From NCBI GenBank assembly GCA_900314635.1, contig OMVY01000004.1:128878-192877 (forward strand): a stretch of 64,000 bases of DNA, in the 5' to 3' direction. Made by a program: the position numbers and the translations under genes. The stretch comes from an uncultured Methanobrevibacter sp. Lineage in GTDB: Archaea; Methanobacteriota; Methanobacteria; Methanobacteriales; Methanobacteriaceae. Under the pieces are notes generated by a model. The model searched no databases and was not told the DNA's origin. It worked only from the letters and a program-made list of their open reading frames with translations. Shown here one piece after another: positions 1-8,336 of the stretch. The stretch's first letter is position 1. The number at the start of each line of letters is the position of its first letter.

Positions 1-1
1 G

Positions 2-115
2 GTTATATTAAGCAAGGAAGAAGGATCTATTCCAACCAATGTATCCAATGCTTTAGTGGACCTGGTTAGAAAATCCCAGAAAGAATTAAATGAAGTAGGC
101 TCTCAAGCCAAATAA
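2..115 (+). CDS. 3' end of an unidentified gene (partial)
   Basis: An open frame enters from the left edge and ends at TAA 113-115, giving 37 C-terminal residues ending NEVGSQAK. The composition (charged, amphipathic helix-like) is that of a genuine coding sequence and the reading frame is uninterrupted. Too little is visible to name a family. It is followed by a very T-rich stretch (about 118-320) that could act as its terminator. Confidence 0.6.
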   Translation, partial: VILSKEEGSIPTNVSNALVDLVRKSQKELNEVGSQAK

Positions 116-362
116 TTCTTTTAATTTTTCTTATTTTTTTCACTGTTTTTGTTTTTCTATTTATTTTGCCGTTTTTACTTTTTTTCTTTATCTGATTATT
201 GTCGGTTAATTTGCTGTTTTTTGGCTTTTTTTTTAAGAATATTTTTTTCAACTATTTTTTGATTTTTAGGATTTTTTAAAATAGGTTTTAAAATGTTTCT
301 TATTCTTTTTTTTTAAAAAAAATAGATTTTTCCCATTTAATATGGTATTTTTATAATTAAAA

Positions 363-387
363 ATGCTTTAATTCCTTTTTAAAGCAT
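363..387 (-). terminator. Hairpin terminator of the MFS gene
   Basis: Inverted repeat ATGCTTTAA / TTAAAGCAT (9-bp arms, 7-nt loop) straddles the stop codon of the minus-strand MFS gene and is followed on that strand by a T-run (TTTTTAATT). This is the usual stem plus U-tract arrangement. Confidence 0.6.
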
Positions 388-1528
388 AAATGCAAATTGG
401 AAGGGCGAGCAGAGTAATCAGGGATGAAATAAAGTAAACAGGAGCATATCCGCTGCTTAGAGATACGAAGCTGCCTAGTATGGCAGGTCCTATTCCCATT
501 GTCCCGTCGCAGAATATGAAAAATGTTGAAATGGCATAAGACCTGCGGTTGGCAGGAGTGTTTCTTGTAACGATTGTTGTGCAGGCTGAATTCAATGTTC
601 CAAATCCAAGAGCCGCGCAGACCGCGCAAATCAAAACAGTAATTGTGGATGGGGCAATGGCTATTAAAAACAGTCCGATGGTCTGAGCGATAATGCCTGC
701 AACACAGATTATCATGTCCCCATGCTTGTCCTGGATTCTGCCTGCAACAGGTCTTGATACAACCAATATGATGGAGTATAGGATGAAAAACCAGGAAAAT
801 GCAGCAGTCAAGTCTGTTTCAACGGCATATAACCTGTAAAATGACAGAATGGAAACATATCCAAGGCTGGTAAGCGCAGTAAAAAGTGAAACAGGAATTG
901 CATCAATTTCAAAAATCTTCTCAAGAATGCTGTAATCATTTTCTTCGCTTTGAGTCTTTGGAGGCTCATCAACTTCAAGCAGGATCATTGCCATCAAGGC
1001 TATTGCTGAGAATATGGCTGCAAGTGCGAATGAAGCTTGATGTCCGAAATAATCACAAGCCAGACCGCTGATGAATGGTCCGATTCCAACAGCAATTGTG
1101 GTTCCCAGCATGAAATATCCAAATGCCTCTCCATAGCGTTTTTTAGGAAGCACCTGGGAGGCTATGGTTACAATTGCATTTGCTGAAGCTCCAAATCCTA
1201 TTCCGTGGATGAATCTGACTATCAAAAGCAGATTCACATCCCTTGCGAGGAAATACAGGAGGCATGCAAGGAAATGGATTGTCATGAATGCCAATGCTGT
1301 TTTCTTCCATCCATTTCTCTCCAATGCGTTTCCAGAGTATATTCTTGAGCAAAGCCCTCCGAATATGTATATTCCAGATACAAGTCCTGCAATTGCGGCG
1401 CTTGTTCCAAGGGAGCTGGCATACTCTGTAACTGTTGACATCAGTGCATACATTACAAGAGCAGTGAAAAGGAGGGCTGTGAAAATCAGAATGAATGATT
1501 TTGTGAATATCTTGTCTTCAGCTTTCAT
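368..1528 (-). CDS. MFS transporter (drug/solute efflux type)
   Basis: A 386-residue integral membrane protein whose hydrophobic segments fit the 12-TM major facilitator fold. The family couples solute transport to an ion gradient across the cytoplasmic membrane. Small-residue-rich helices (e.g. residues 45-60, 95-115, 130-150) and a charged central loop (about residues 190-205) separating two six-helix halves are visible. The loop-2 region carries the SGNALERNGWKK segment, a loose version of the MFS motif A. Substrate cannot be predicted from sequence alone. The gene stands alone, transcribed away from the NYN-domain gene, with a 45-bp tandem repeat in the divergent spacer. Confidence 0.85.
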   Translation of the reverse strand: MKAEDKIFTKSFILIFTALLFTALVMYALMSTVTEYASSLGTSAAIAGLVSGIYIFGGLCSRIYSGNALERNGWKKTALAFMTIHFLACLLYFLARDVNLLLIVRFIHGIGFGASANAIVTIASQVLPKKRYGEAFGYFMLGTTIAVGIGPFISGLACDYFGHQASFALAAIFSAIALMAMILLEVDEPPKTQSEENDYSILEKIFEIDAIPVSLFTALTSLGYVSILSFYRLYAVETDLTAAFSWFFILYSIILVVSRPVAGRIQDKHGDMIICVAGIIAQTIGLFLIAIAPSTITVLICAVCAALGFGTLNSACTTIVTRNTPANRRSYAISTFFIFCDGTMGIGPAILGSFVSLSSGYAPVYFISSLITLLALPICIYALKRN

Positions 1529-1874
1529 TGTTTAGTAGTTTTCTTGCTTTATATATAAAATATTTGTTTAATTTTTTTCATTATTCTTCAAAAATTTTCA
1601 AAATTGTGGGGTTTTAGTTTTTTATTTATTCTTCTAAGATTTTCAAAATTGTGGGGTTTTAGTTTTTTATTTATTCTTCTAAGATTTTCAAAAACAGGGG
1701 ATTGACTTTTTTCAAGATATTAAAGTGCCTTTATTAACAACACTTAAATATTTTATTAACATAAATAGTATTATAATCATTAAGATTGTATTATGGATGA
1801 ATTTCCAAATCAATTAATATTCAGATTTAAAACTTATACTTGCTAGATACTATAAAAATTTAAATGGTGATAAC
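1529..1874. other. Divergent intergenic region between MFS and NYN genes
   Basis: 346 bp without a credible gene. It holds the 45-bp tandem repeat at 1581-1698 and an A/T-rich stretch (1740-1865) that should contain the rightward promoter. An SD-like GGTGAT lies at 1866-1871. Confidence 0.5.
1581..1698. repeat. 45-bp tandem repeat, about 2.6 copies
   Basis: Units begin at 1581, 1626 and 1671, each starting TTATTCTTC and containing TTTTCAAAATTGTGGGG; the third is cut short and diverges after TTTTCAAAA. The period is exactly 45 bp. Confidence 0.9.
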
Positions 1875-2945
1875 TTGAATGTTATTATAGATGCAGCGAA
1901 TGTTGCTTTTTATCACAAGGGTGAAAACTCCAAGGCAAAACTCAACAACATAATCCTGGCTGTGAGAGCTTTGGAGAAGGAGAATCACAATTTTCTCATT
2001 ATAGCTGATGCGTCACTGCGTCACAGCATAGATGACAAGGAGACATACCTCAAGCTTGTCAATGATGACATAATCGACGAAGTTCCTGTAGGCACAATTG
2101 CGGATCATTACATACTGACTCTTGCAGAAGAGGAGAATGCAAAGATATTATCCAATGACAAATTCAGAGATTTCTCATCAGAATTCCCTGATATTCAAAG
2201 CATGAGGATATCCTTTTCAATAGAGAATAACAATTTTATTCTAGGCAAGGCCAAGAAGCCTAAAAAGGTGAAAAACCTGCTGCAGAATATCTGTGATGAA
2301 ACTTTGAATGAACTTGAGAGGAAGCGCTGGTCAGTTTACAAAGGCAAGGAAACCACCAAATTCACACCTTTGAATGTTGCAAAGCAGGCAATTCTGGTTC
2401 TTGACCAATCAGAGCAGGACAGCATGTCAAACAAGATTGAAGGCATCTTTTCCAAGCTCCCTATGTTTGATAAGGTCATGGAAATGGTTGATGATGTTGA
2501 GACATCAGTTCCATATGTTATCTTCGTGCTTGTTCACCCAAAGGACTATAAGGCAGCTGTCAAGGATGCAGGTAACATTTCAGTTACAATTGCCGACAGA
2601 TTGAGGCTGGTTCACAAGCCTTTGATTGCAGTTAGAAATGACTTGTTTATCAAACCAGGTTACTTCGGCTTGAACATAGTGCTTACCGATGAAGTTGTGG
2701 ATTTTGCTCCATATGATGTCATGATTCAGACCAATACATATGACGAGAGCTTCATCAAGAAGAATTCAAGAAATATTGCAAGCACAATCGCAGGACGTCT
2801 GGGCTCCTGGAAGTTCCCATTTGTTTCTGTCAGGCCTAATATGGTTTTAGAAAAGCCTGGTGAATTCGAGATTTATCTTGAAAAGAGTTCAAGAAAGGAC
2901 AAGGACAAGAAGGACAAAGGCAAAAACAAAAGCAAGGATGATTAA
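1875..2945 (+). CDS. Zc3h12a-like NYN-domain ribonuclease
   Basis: A 356-residue protein whose first 120-130 residues match the NYN/PIN-like RNase fold: a first strand with the acidic metal ligand and Asn (IIDAANVAF), a central IIADAS strand, then VGTIADHYIL and ILSNDKFRDF carrying the remaining acidic residues. This is the arrangement of Zc3h12a-type single-strand endoribonucleases. Residues 130-340 are an unassigned C-terminal region, followed by a Lys/Asp-rich low-complexity tail of about 20 residues that may contact RNA. The start is TTG at 1875, three bases after GGTGAT; no ATG is well placed. RNA substrate is unknown; a role in RNA turnover is inferred from the fold. Confidence 0.75.
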   Translation: MNVIIDAANVAFYHKGENSKAKLNNIILAVRALEKENHNFLIIADASLRHSIDDKETYLKLVNDDIIDEVPVGTIADHYILTLAEEENAKILSNDKFRDFSSEFPDIQSMRISFSIENNNFILGKAKKPKKVKNLLQNICDETLNELERKRWSVYKGKETTKFTPLNVAKQAILVLDQSEQDSMSNKIEGIFSKLPMFDKVMEMVDDVETSVPYVIFVLVHPKDYKAAVKDAGNISVTIADRLRLVHKPLIAVRNDLFIKPGYFGLNIVLTDEVVDFAPYDVMIQTNTYDESFIKKNSRNIASTIAGRLGSWKFPFVSVRPNMVLEKPGEFEIYLEKSSRKDKDKKDKGKNKSKDD

Positions 2946-3089
2946 ATTTTTTCATCTGCAAGTGAGCTTTTAGTTTATAAATAGGAAAGATGATTTTTTA
3001 TTAAAGAAAAATATAGAAGATTTTTTATTAAAGGAAAATACATGATTTTTATTAACTTATTATTTGATAAATTTTACAGGGGGTTTTAA

Positions 3090-4292
3090 ATGGCAAACCA
3101 TAGTTTTGTAAGACGCATTATTTCCATGATCACAAAACATGAAATCATCAGCATCGGAACAAAGTATTTCCCTACAACTCCGATAGAAACAGAGTATGTG
3201 GACATGTTCAATTATACTGAAACAATGCTTATGGAAGTCGATAAAGCTCATATCACTACAGAAAGCATTTTCACTAATCTGGTCAGGGATGTGGGACGTG
3301 AAAATATTCCGGACCACCACAGCTTCTATGAATTGCTTCCTGCTGAAGACAAGGTCGAGGAATATGCTCTTGTCAGCAACATCATAATGGGTAGTGACCG
3401 TTATATGTATGTGGAGCTCTCAGAACCTTCTTATATTATAGATTTATTTACAGATATCATTATCTCAGAAAAAGGAGAAATCATAGAGCGTAGCGAAAGC
3501 GAAATCGTAGCTAGAATGGCTTCAAAGAATGATGCCATCCGTGTGGCGATACGCCTTGTCGGAATCGGCCTGGATAATAATATACGTGTCAGAGCGGCTG
3601 CTGGAATGACCGGTGCTGCAGCTATCGAGCGTTCAATCAAGTTCAACAAGGAAGTAGGAGATTCTCCAGGTGTTGCTTTCACCAAGCTTGGAGGTGAATA
3701 TGCTCTTGTACTGGATCAGCCTTTCAAGCTCGGCTCATCCGAACGCTATGATTTTGACAGATACCTCTTTATTGATATAATCGATTCTACTGGATTCATA
3801 TCCAAATATGGAAGAACCAAGCTAGTTGAGCTCATGACAAGCGTCAAGGAGTTCATGGAGGACTGCGGAGGTACTATTGAAGGATACCGTGAAGGTGGAG
3901 ACGACCTCATAGCACAGTTCCCGAGCAAGGATACTGCAATTCGCGCAGGCCTTGATGTGGCATGGTTCATCATGAACAATGGAGCCAATGTGAAGATAGG
4001 TATTGGAAAAAGCAGAAGAGAAGCAGGGGAGCGTGCAAATATTGCAGAAGGAATCAAGGGATTCGGTCCTTTGTCTCTGGTTGTATTCGACCTTGCTAAT
4101 GGATTATATGCATATTATATTCCATCAGATTTTACAAGAACTGTTCTGGACCTCTTGTTTAATAAGAAGGGCCAGCTGATAACAGTATTTGCTGTGGTAT
4201 TCATTTTAGCATATTTCCTGGCTATCTGCGGATTTGGAATCTATGCGATTCTGATTCTCTTGATTGTAGTGGCTTATGCTTCTTTGAAGTAG
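3090..4292 (+). CDS. Membrane-anchored class III cyclase / GGDEF-superfamily-like protein
   Basis: 400 residues. Residues about 222-330 look like a nucleotidyl-cyclase palm domain: YLFIDIIDSTGF (strand with Asp about 228), roughly 40 residues, then EGYREGGDDLIAQF (Asp about 270), then a late VKIGIGKSRREA strand/helix. Two metal-binding Asp at this spacing is the class III cyclase pattern; GGDD is also the hairpin of GGDEF and Cas10 palm domains. Residues 1-215 are an unassigned N-terminal region; about 365-400 form one or two hydrophobic segments, so the catalytic part should be cytoplasmic and tail-anchored. SD GGGGG at 3078-3082 fits ATG 3090. Activity, product and partner are unknown; it may also be a degenerate, signal-binding member. 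Confidence 0.55.
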   Translation: MANHSFVRRIISMITKHEIISIGTKYFPTTPIETEYVDMFNYTETMLMEVDKAHITTESIFTNLVRDVGRENIPDHHSFYELLPAEDKVEEYALVSNIIMGSDRYMYVELSEPSYIIDLFTDIIISEKGEIIERSESEIVARMASKNDAIRVAIRLVGIGLDNNIRVRAAAGMTGAAAIERSIKFNKEVGDSPGVAFTKLGGEYALVLDQPFKLGSSERYDFDRYLFIDIIDSTGFISKYGRTKLVELMTSVKEFMEDCGGTIEGYREGGDDLIAQFPSKDTAIRAGLDVAWFIMNNGANVKIGIGKSRREAGERANIAEGIKGFGPLSLVVFDLANGLYAYYIPSDFTRTVLDLLFNKKGQLITVFAVVFILAYFLAICGFGIYAILILLIVVAYASLK

Positions 4293-4435
4293 ATTAAAAC
4301 TTTTTTGAAGTAATTATACTTTTTGAAGTAGATTAAAACTTTTTTGAAGTAATTATACTTTTTGAAGTAGATTAAAGCTTTTTTGAAGTAATTATACTTT
4401 TTGAAGTAGATTAAAGCTTTTAAAGTAGATTAAAT
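4283..4435. repeat. 39-bp tandem repeat seeded in the stop codon region
   Basis: Units starting TTTGAAGTAGATTAAA lie at 4283, 4322, 4361 and 4400, exactly 39 bp apart. The first unit contains the last codons and the TAG of the preceding gene (Leu-Lys-stop), so later copies repeat the gene's own 3' end. It fills most of the gap to the next gene. Confidence 0.9.
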
Positions 4436-4500
4436 TAATATTATATTTTTATATTATTAGAAGGGTGGTATAATACTGCTTTTTTAATTAGGTGAATTTA

Positions 4501-4950
4501 ATGAGTAGAAGAAAACAAGATAAATTGCGAGATCAACGGCTGAATAGTGGCCCATCCACTAAGCTCGTTTCCAAAGGGGGAAGATCCAAATCTAGGAAGT
4601 CCCACTCAAGGAAGCGCTCCAGTTCAAATGGAGGCCTTTATACAGGTAATGGACAGAGCCAGAAACCCCGCAATCCTTATAGTAGAAAACAGATAGCCAT
4701 TATGGCACTGATATTGATTGCATTCATATGCGGTATTTTAATGGGTGCGGCTTACATTTTCGGTGACGTTGAGGAACAGGTCACCAATCCCGAACCACAA
4801 TATCAGAATGTAACCAAAAACATATCCCAGTATCATGAAAATGAGAATGTAACTTACGAAATCAATGAGACTGAGGTTAATAACACTACTATAAAGAACA
4901 ATACTCATATTCGAAATAGGACAAATATGCAGGAGAATTCATCAAATTAA
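4501..4950 (+). CDS. Small single-TM protein, basic N-terminus and Asn/Thr-rich outer part
   Basis: 149 residues from ATG 4501, preferred over GTG 4492 because AGGTGA at 4490-4495 sits at proper spacing only for the ATG. Residues 1-70 are Arg/Lys/Ser-rich with no predicted fold, about 72-97 form one TM helix (IMALILIAFICGILMGAAYI), and the remaining 50 residues are Asn/Thr/Glu-rich with many N-x-T/S sequons (NVT, NTT, NRT), suggesting a glycosylated exterior. Orientation inside-basic, outside-sequon follows the positive-inside rule. I do not recognise a family; an envelope-associated role is inferred. Confidence 0.65.
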   Translation: MSRRKQDKLRDQRLNSGPSTKLVSKGGRSKSRKSHSRKRSSSNGGLYTGNGQSQKPRNPYSRKQIAIMALILIAFICGILMGAAYIFGDVEEQVTNPEPQYQNVTKNISQYHENENVTYEINETEVNNTTIKNNTHIRNRTNMQENSSN

Positions 4951-5092
4951 GATTTAGGATTTGAATGGATTGTGATTTGAAATACTGTTGAATTATTATT
5001 TAAGCTTTTAAAGCTTAATTTTTTCTTTTTTTATTTATAATCATGTTTATTAAAATATTATTTTTTGTTAAAATTTATTTTCAGGTGATTAG

Positions 5093-6322
5093 GTGTCTGA
5101 TTTGGAAAATATAAAAGTCATTGATGGCGGAATTTGTGCTGTAGAAGGTGTGGGTGCAGCGGGAACTCGTGAAGGAAAATACGGACTTGCTGTTATTGAA
5201 GCAAAAGACAGTGCCGCAGCTGCGGTTTTTACAAAAAACAAGGTTGTAGCTGCTCCTGTAATGCACACAAAGGAAATGATGAAAGGCGGAAAGCTTTCCC
5301 TGATTGTTGTAAACAGCGGAAATGCAAATTGCTTTACAGGGCAGGATGGAATCGACGACTGCAACAGGATAGTTGAATTTGCATCCGGCTTGACAGGAAT
5401 TCCATCAAATGAAATTGTCACAGCTTCCACTGGAGTCATTGGAAGGAGAATGCCGATGGACATAATCCTGCCTCTCATTGAGGAGGCTGTGCCTAAGGTG
5501 GAGCACAGCGCAGAGGCATCAACAGATGCTGCTAAATCCATAATGACTACAGACACATATCATAAGGAGTTTGCCGTTGAAGTTGACATCGATGGTGAGA
5601 AGGTAACTGTTGGAGGAATTACCAAAGGAGTTGGCATGATTGCTCCAAATATGGGAACCATGCTCGGTTTCATTGCAACAGATGCGGTAATCGAATCAGA
5701 CATGCTTGATGTGGCTTTAAGAAAAGCTGTTGACAAAAGCTTCAACATGATTGTCGTTGATGGCGATACGAGCACTAATGATACAGCTATTTTAATGGCT
5801 AATGGAAAGTCAGGAGTCGATGTAGTAAAGGATGGGGAAATAGATTCCAGATTCCAAGAAGCCCTTGAATATGTGGCTGTCAGTTTGGCTAAGATGATGG
5901 CTCATGACGGCGAGGGAGCTACTAAATTCATTGAATGCAAGGTGATTGGCGCTTTGAATGATGAGGATGCCATCAAGGCTTCAAAATCTGTAATCAGTTC
6001 CTCATTGGTTAAATCAGCTATTTTTGGCGGAGATCCAAACTGGGGAAGAATAGCCGCTGCTGTAGGCTATGCCGATGTTGAGATGGATCAGGATATGATT
6101 TCAATTTCCGTATCAGATGATGAAATATCTGTTGATTTGGTAAAAGAAGGGGAGATTTTGGCATTCGATGGAACAGAAAATCTCTCACAGGCTGAAAAGG
6201 TAATGCAGAATGAGAATGTGAATATTCTTGTAAATCTTTATCAAGGCGATGGTGAGGCTACAGCCTGGGGTTGCGACCTGACCTATGATTATGTTAAGAT
6301 AAATGCGGAGTATACCACTTAG
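5093..6322 (+). CDS. argJ: Bifunctional ornithine acetyltransferase / N-acetylglutamate synthase
   Basis: 409 residues, full length for ArgJ. The enzyme moves the acetyl group from N-acetylornithine to glutamate (and can use acetyl-CoA for the first step) in cytoplasmic arginine synthesis. Characteristic stretches are VNSGNANCFTG, STGVIGRRMPM, the self-cleavage/nucleophile region KGVGMIAPNMGTMLGF with catalytic Thr189, and FGGDPNWGRIAAAVGY. The residue before Thr189 is Gly, where the family most often has Ala. Start GTG 5093 has AGGTGATT at 5083-5090. The gene is monocistronic; argB lies about 6 kb downstream, so the pathway is dispersed. Confidence 0.95.
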   Translation: MSDLENIKVIDGGICAVEGVGAAGTREGKYGLAVIEAKDSAAAAVFTKNKVVAAPVMHTKEMMKGGKLSLIVVNSGNANCFTGQDGIDDCNRIVEFASGLTGIPSNEIVTASTGVIGRRMPMDIILPLIEEAVPKVEHSAEASTDAAKSIMTTDTYHKEFAVEVDIDGEKVTVGGITKGVGMIAPNMGTMLGFIATDAVIESDMLDVALRKAVDKSFNMIVVDGDTSTNDTAILMANGKSGVDVVKDGEIDSRFQEALEYVAVSLAKMMAHDGEGATKFIECKVIGALNDEDAIKASKSVISSSLVKSAIFGGDPNWGRIAAAVGYADVEMDQDMISISVSDDEISVDLVKEGEILAFDGTENLSQAEKVMQNENVNILVNLYQGDGEATAWGCDLTYDYVKINAEYTT

Positions 6323-6447
6323 GTATCTCCACTTTTATATTTTTTTATCTAAAGACTATTTTTTTATTGTTTTTCTTATAGGCTGTTTTTTTATTGTTTT
6401 TTATTTTATGGACTTTTTTTTACCCTATTTTTTGTTTTAACTTGTAT

Positions 6448-7674
6448 TTACCAGTAAAATCCTCGTTTGTTTTCGGTTGTTCTTGTATTTTCCTCAATTA
6501 AGTCGTATAGGTAATCTTCTGATTCCTCATCATATTCCTGAATGTAGTTATCACGAGCCCTTTCTAATTTTCCATAAAACAAATCATTGCTATCATTCGG
6601 CTTCGGAGTGTGCTTGATCATCTCCTCCACATCTGAAGTCAGTTTAGTTTCATTATATGAAATGCAGTAGATTGAGTCTCCGGTTTGGAAGTAAACTTCT
6701 ACGACATCATAAGTTTTGTATCCTGTGCCGTCCATTTGATTAATTGAGACTTCCTGGTAGATTATGGCTGCAGGATGGCCTGAAATTGTTTTGTTTTCAT
6801 CATAAATTGTATATTTGCTTGATGAGTCATCTCCATAGGAGTCCTTCAGGAATTCATAGCTGTCAATGTCTCTTATTGCAAATGTGTATACGTTGTCTAT
6901 TACAAGATATGTGTCGCTTTCCAATGTGGCATTATCGTATTTTGGAGGTATTCTGAATTGAGTGTCCCCTACGCTTACCTGTCTCCAGGTGGAGCTGTCA
7001 CTCGCATCTCTTTCAACATTTCCATTATCTGTATTGTGTTTGGTCTTTACAAGGTTCTGATAGCTCTTATAACCATTTCCTCCACCGGTGGCCTCTTTTA
7101 CAGAAGTGTCCATCTTCTTGAAAAATGTTTTATTGTCTATTGATGAGTCAGGAGAAGTCTCGATAATTTTTTCAATGGCTTTTATCTTTTTTTGATCGAA
7201 TTTATTGTGGTAATAGCGGTATTCTATCATGTAAACATTGTTTTTATCGCTTGTTTGGAAATAGTAATCTCTCCTATCCTTTAAAAACAGTATTGAAACG
7301 GGATGATTTCCAATCATCCTGTTTTCAACGTCCTGGATTTCATTCCCTGATGCATCATCGCCATAGTAATACTCTAAAATGGAATTGCTATATGGCCAGA
7401 TATCTATGTAGTTATATGATGAAAAATCACATATGGTTAGGTAACTATTGCTTGAATTGATTATGAATGTGTTGTTGATCAAGCTCAATGGGATTTTAAA
7501 GTTTATGTTTTCAACCTTGTAGATGGTGTAGTCTTCATTCTTTGGAATGTTTAATTTAAATCCGTCATCGCTTGTGAATTTGACTCCATTTGAATCCGCT
7601 GCTGAAATGGCGCCAAGGCACAGTGTTGCCATTAGTAAAATCAGTAGAATGGAAAGTGTTTTCTTCTTGTTCAT
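6448..7674 (-). CDS. Secreted protein with signal peptide, two similar halves
   Basis: 408 residues. A signal peptide is clear: MNKKK, a hydrophobic core, then AISAAD cleavage region near residue 25. The mature part appears to contain two related modules: both have a strand-rich segment such as FKLNIPKNEDY / FRIPPKYDN near the start, then TYLVI/SYLTICDFSSY, a SGHPAAIIYQEV / IGNHPVSILFLKD segment, a YYFQTSDKNNVYMIEY / VYFQTGDSIYCISY segment and a VEEMIKHTP / IEKIIETSP end. The duplication is my reading by eye. No catalytic motif is seen. SD AAGGTGGG precedes the ATG. It is likely exported or wall-associated; function unknown. Confidence 0.7.
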   Translation of the reverse strand: MNKKKTLSILLILLMATLCLGAISAADSNGVKFTSDDGFKLNIPKNEDYTIYKVENINFKIPLSLINNTFIINSSNSYLTICDFSSYNYIDIWPYSNSILEYYYGDDASGNEIQDVENRMIGNHPVSILFLKDRRDYYFQTSDKNNVYMIEYRYYHNKFDQKKIKAIEKIIETSPDSSIDNKTFFKKMDTSVKEATGGGNGYKSYQNLVKTKHNTDNGNVERDASDSSTWRQVSVGDTQFRIPPKYDNATLESDTYLVIDNVYTFAIRDIDSYEFLKDSYGDDSSSKYTIYDENKTISGHPAAIIYQEVSINQMDGTGYKTYDVVEVYFQTGDSIYCISYNETKLTSDVEEMIKHTPKPNDSNDLFYGKLERARDNYIQEYDEESEDYLYDLIEENTRTTENKRGFYW

Positions 7675-8110
7675 ATACCCACCTTTTATATTGCTGATTA
7701 ATTTTTTATTTATTATCTGTTATAATTGTTATGATTTGATTTTTAAATGCCATAATATTCGTTTTTAGTATCGATTTATTTTTAATATTCATTTTTTTCT
7801 TAAACTTTTTTCATATTTTTTAAGTTTTTAATCTTATTCTCAATCACTTGGTTTTAATGAATCCTTAGTATTTTTCACTGATTTTTTTAAAATTTATCCA
7901 CAACATTTATAAACCTTGAAAATCAAAATATAATTAAGTTTTTTTATAGGCTAATATTTTAAAGCCGAATTAATCTAAAAAAAGCTTTTTTTATTAAGAC
8001 TTCAAGTCTTAAATTATTTGATTATTAAAACGATGTTTTATGAATAATTTTAAATTTAAAATTATTTAATCTAATCAATTTATTTATTATTAATTATAGG
8101 AGGACATATA
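7675..8110. promoter_or_regulatory. Palindrome-rich leader upstream of the 34-residue gene
   Basis: This 436-bp gap holds the leftward promoter of the secreted protein and, rightwards, a TATA-like CATTTATAAACC (about 7904-7915), predicting transcription from about 7935. The resulting leader of about 175 nt contains four perfect inverted repeats in a row: 7976-7993 (seven A, GC, seven T), 7994-8012 (TTAAGACTT-C-AAGTCTTAA), 8026-8040 (TAAAAC-GAT-GTTTTA) and a 24-bp palindrome 8043-8066. SD GGAGG is at 8100-8104 (AGGAGGACAT region). The promoter position is inferred; the palindromes are direct observation. Confidence 0.6.
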
Positions 8111-8215
8111 ATGGCTAAAGTTAAAGGTACTAACAGAAGAACCAGACCTAAAAGACATTACAAAAAACCAGGTAGTAAAAGAGGCAGAGGAGTCAAACAA
8201 ACCTGGAAAAAATAG
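8111..8215 (+). CDS. 34-residue hyperbasic protein
   Basis: ATG 8111 follows an excellent SD (AGGAGGA). The product has 34 residues: nine Lys, six Arg, one His and no acidic residue, with a single Trp near the C-terminus (KQTWKK) and a Gly/Arg-rich middle (GSKRGRG). Such a composition is typical of rRNA- or DNA-binding miniproteins, e.g. small ribosomal proteins of the Thx kind, but I see no defined family signature. The strong SD, dedicated leader and terminator-like hairpin over the stop codon (TAGTT-TTAATT-AACTA, 8213-8228) argue that it is a real, well-expressed gene. Nucleic-acid binding is inferred from charge only. Confidence 0.75.
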   Translation: MAKVKGTNRRTRPKRHYKKPGSKRGRGVKQTWKK

Positions 8216-8336
8216 TTTTAATTAACTATCCCAATCTTTTATCTAGTTTTTAATAATTTAATACATATTGTATATTTTAATTAAAATTAAGATAACTAAT
8301 TTTAGAATTAGTTTATTTATTTCTTAAGGTAATAAT

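Noticed and set aside
66-251. 61-codon Lys-rich minus-strand ORF
   Set aside because: It is the complement of T-tracts after a gene end; composition (KKKNKK) comes from homopolymer DNA and no SD is present.
1164-1535. 123-codon plus-strand ORF opposite the MFS gene
   Set aside because: Shadow frame of a clear membrane transporter gene.
5089-5556. 155-codon minus-strand ORF opposite argJ
   Set aside because: Shadow frame; argJ is unambiguous on the other strand.
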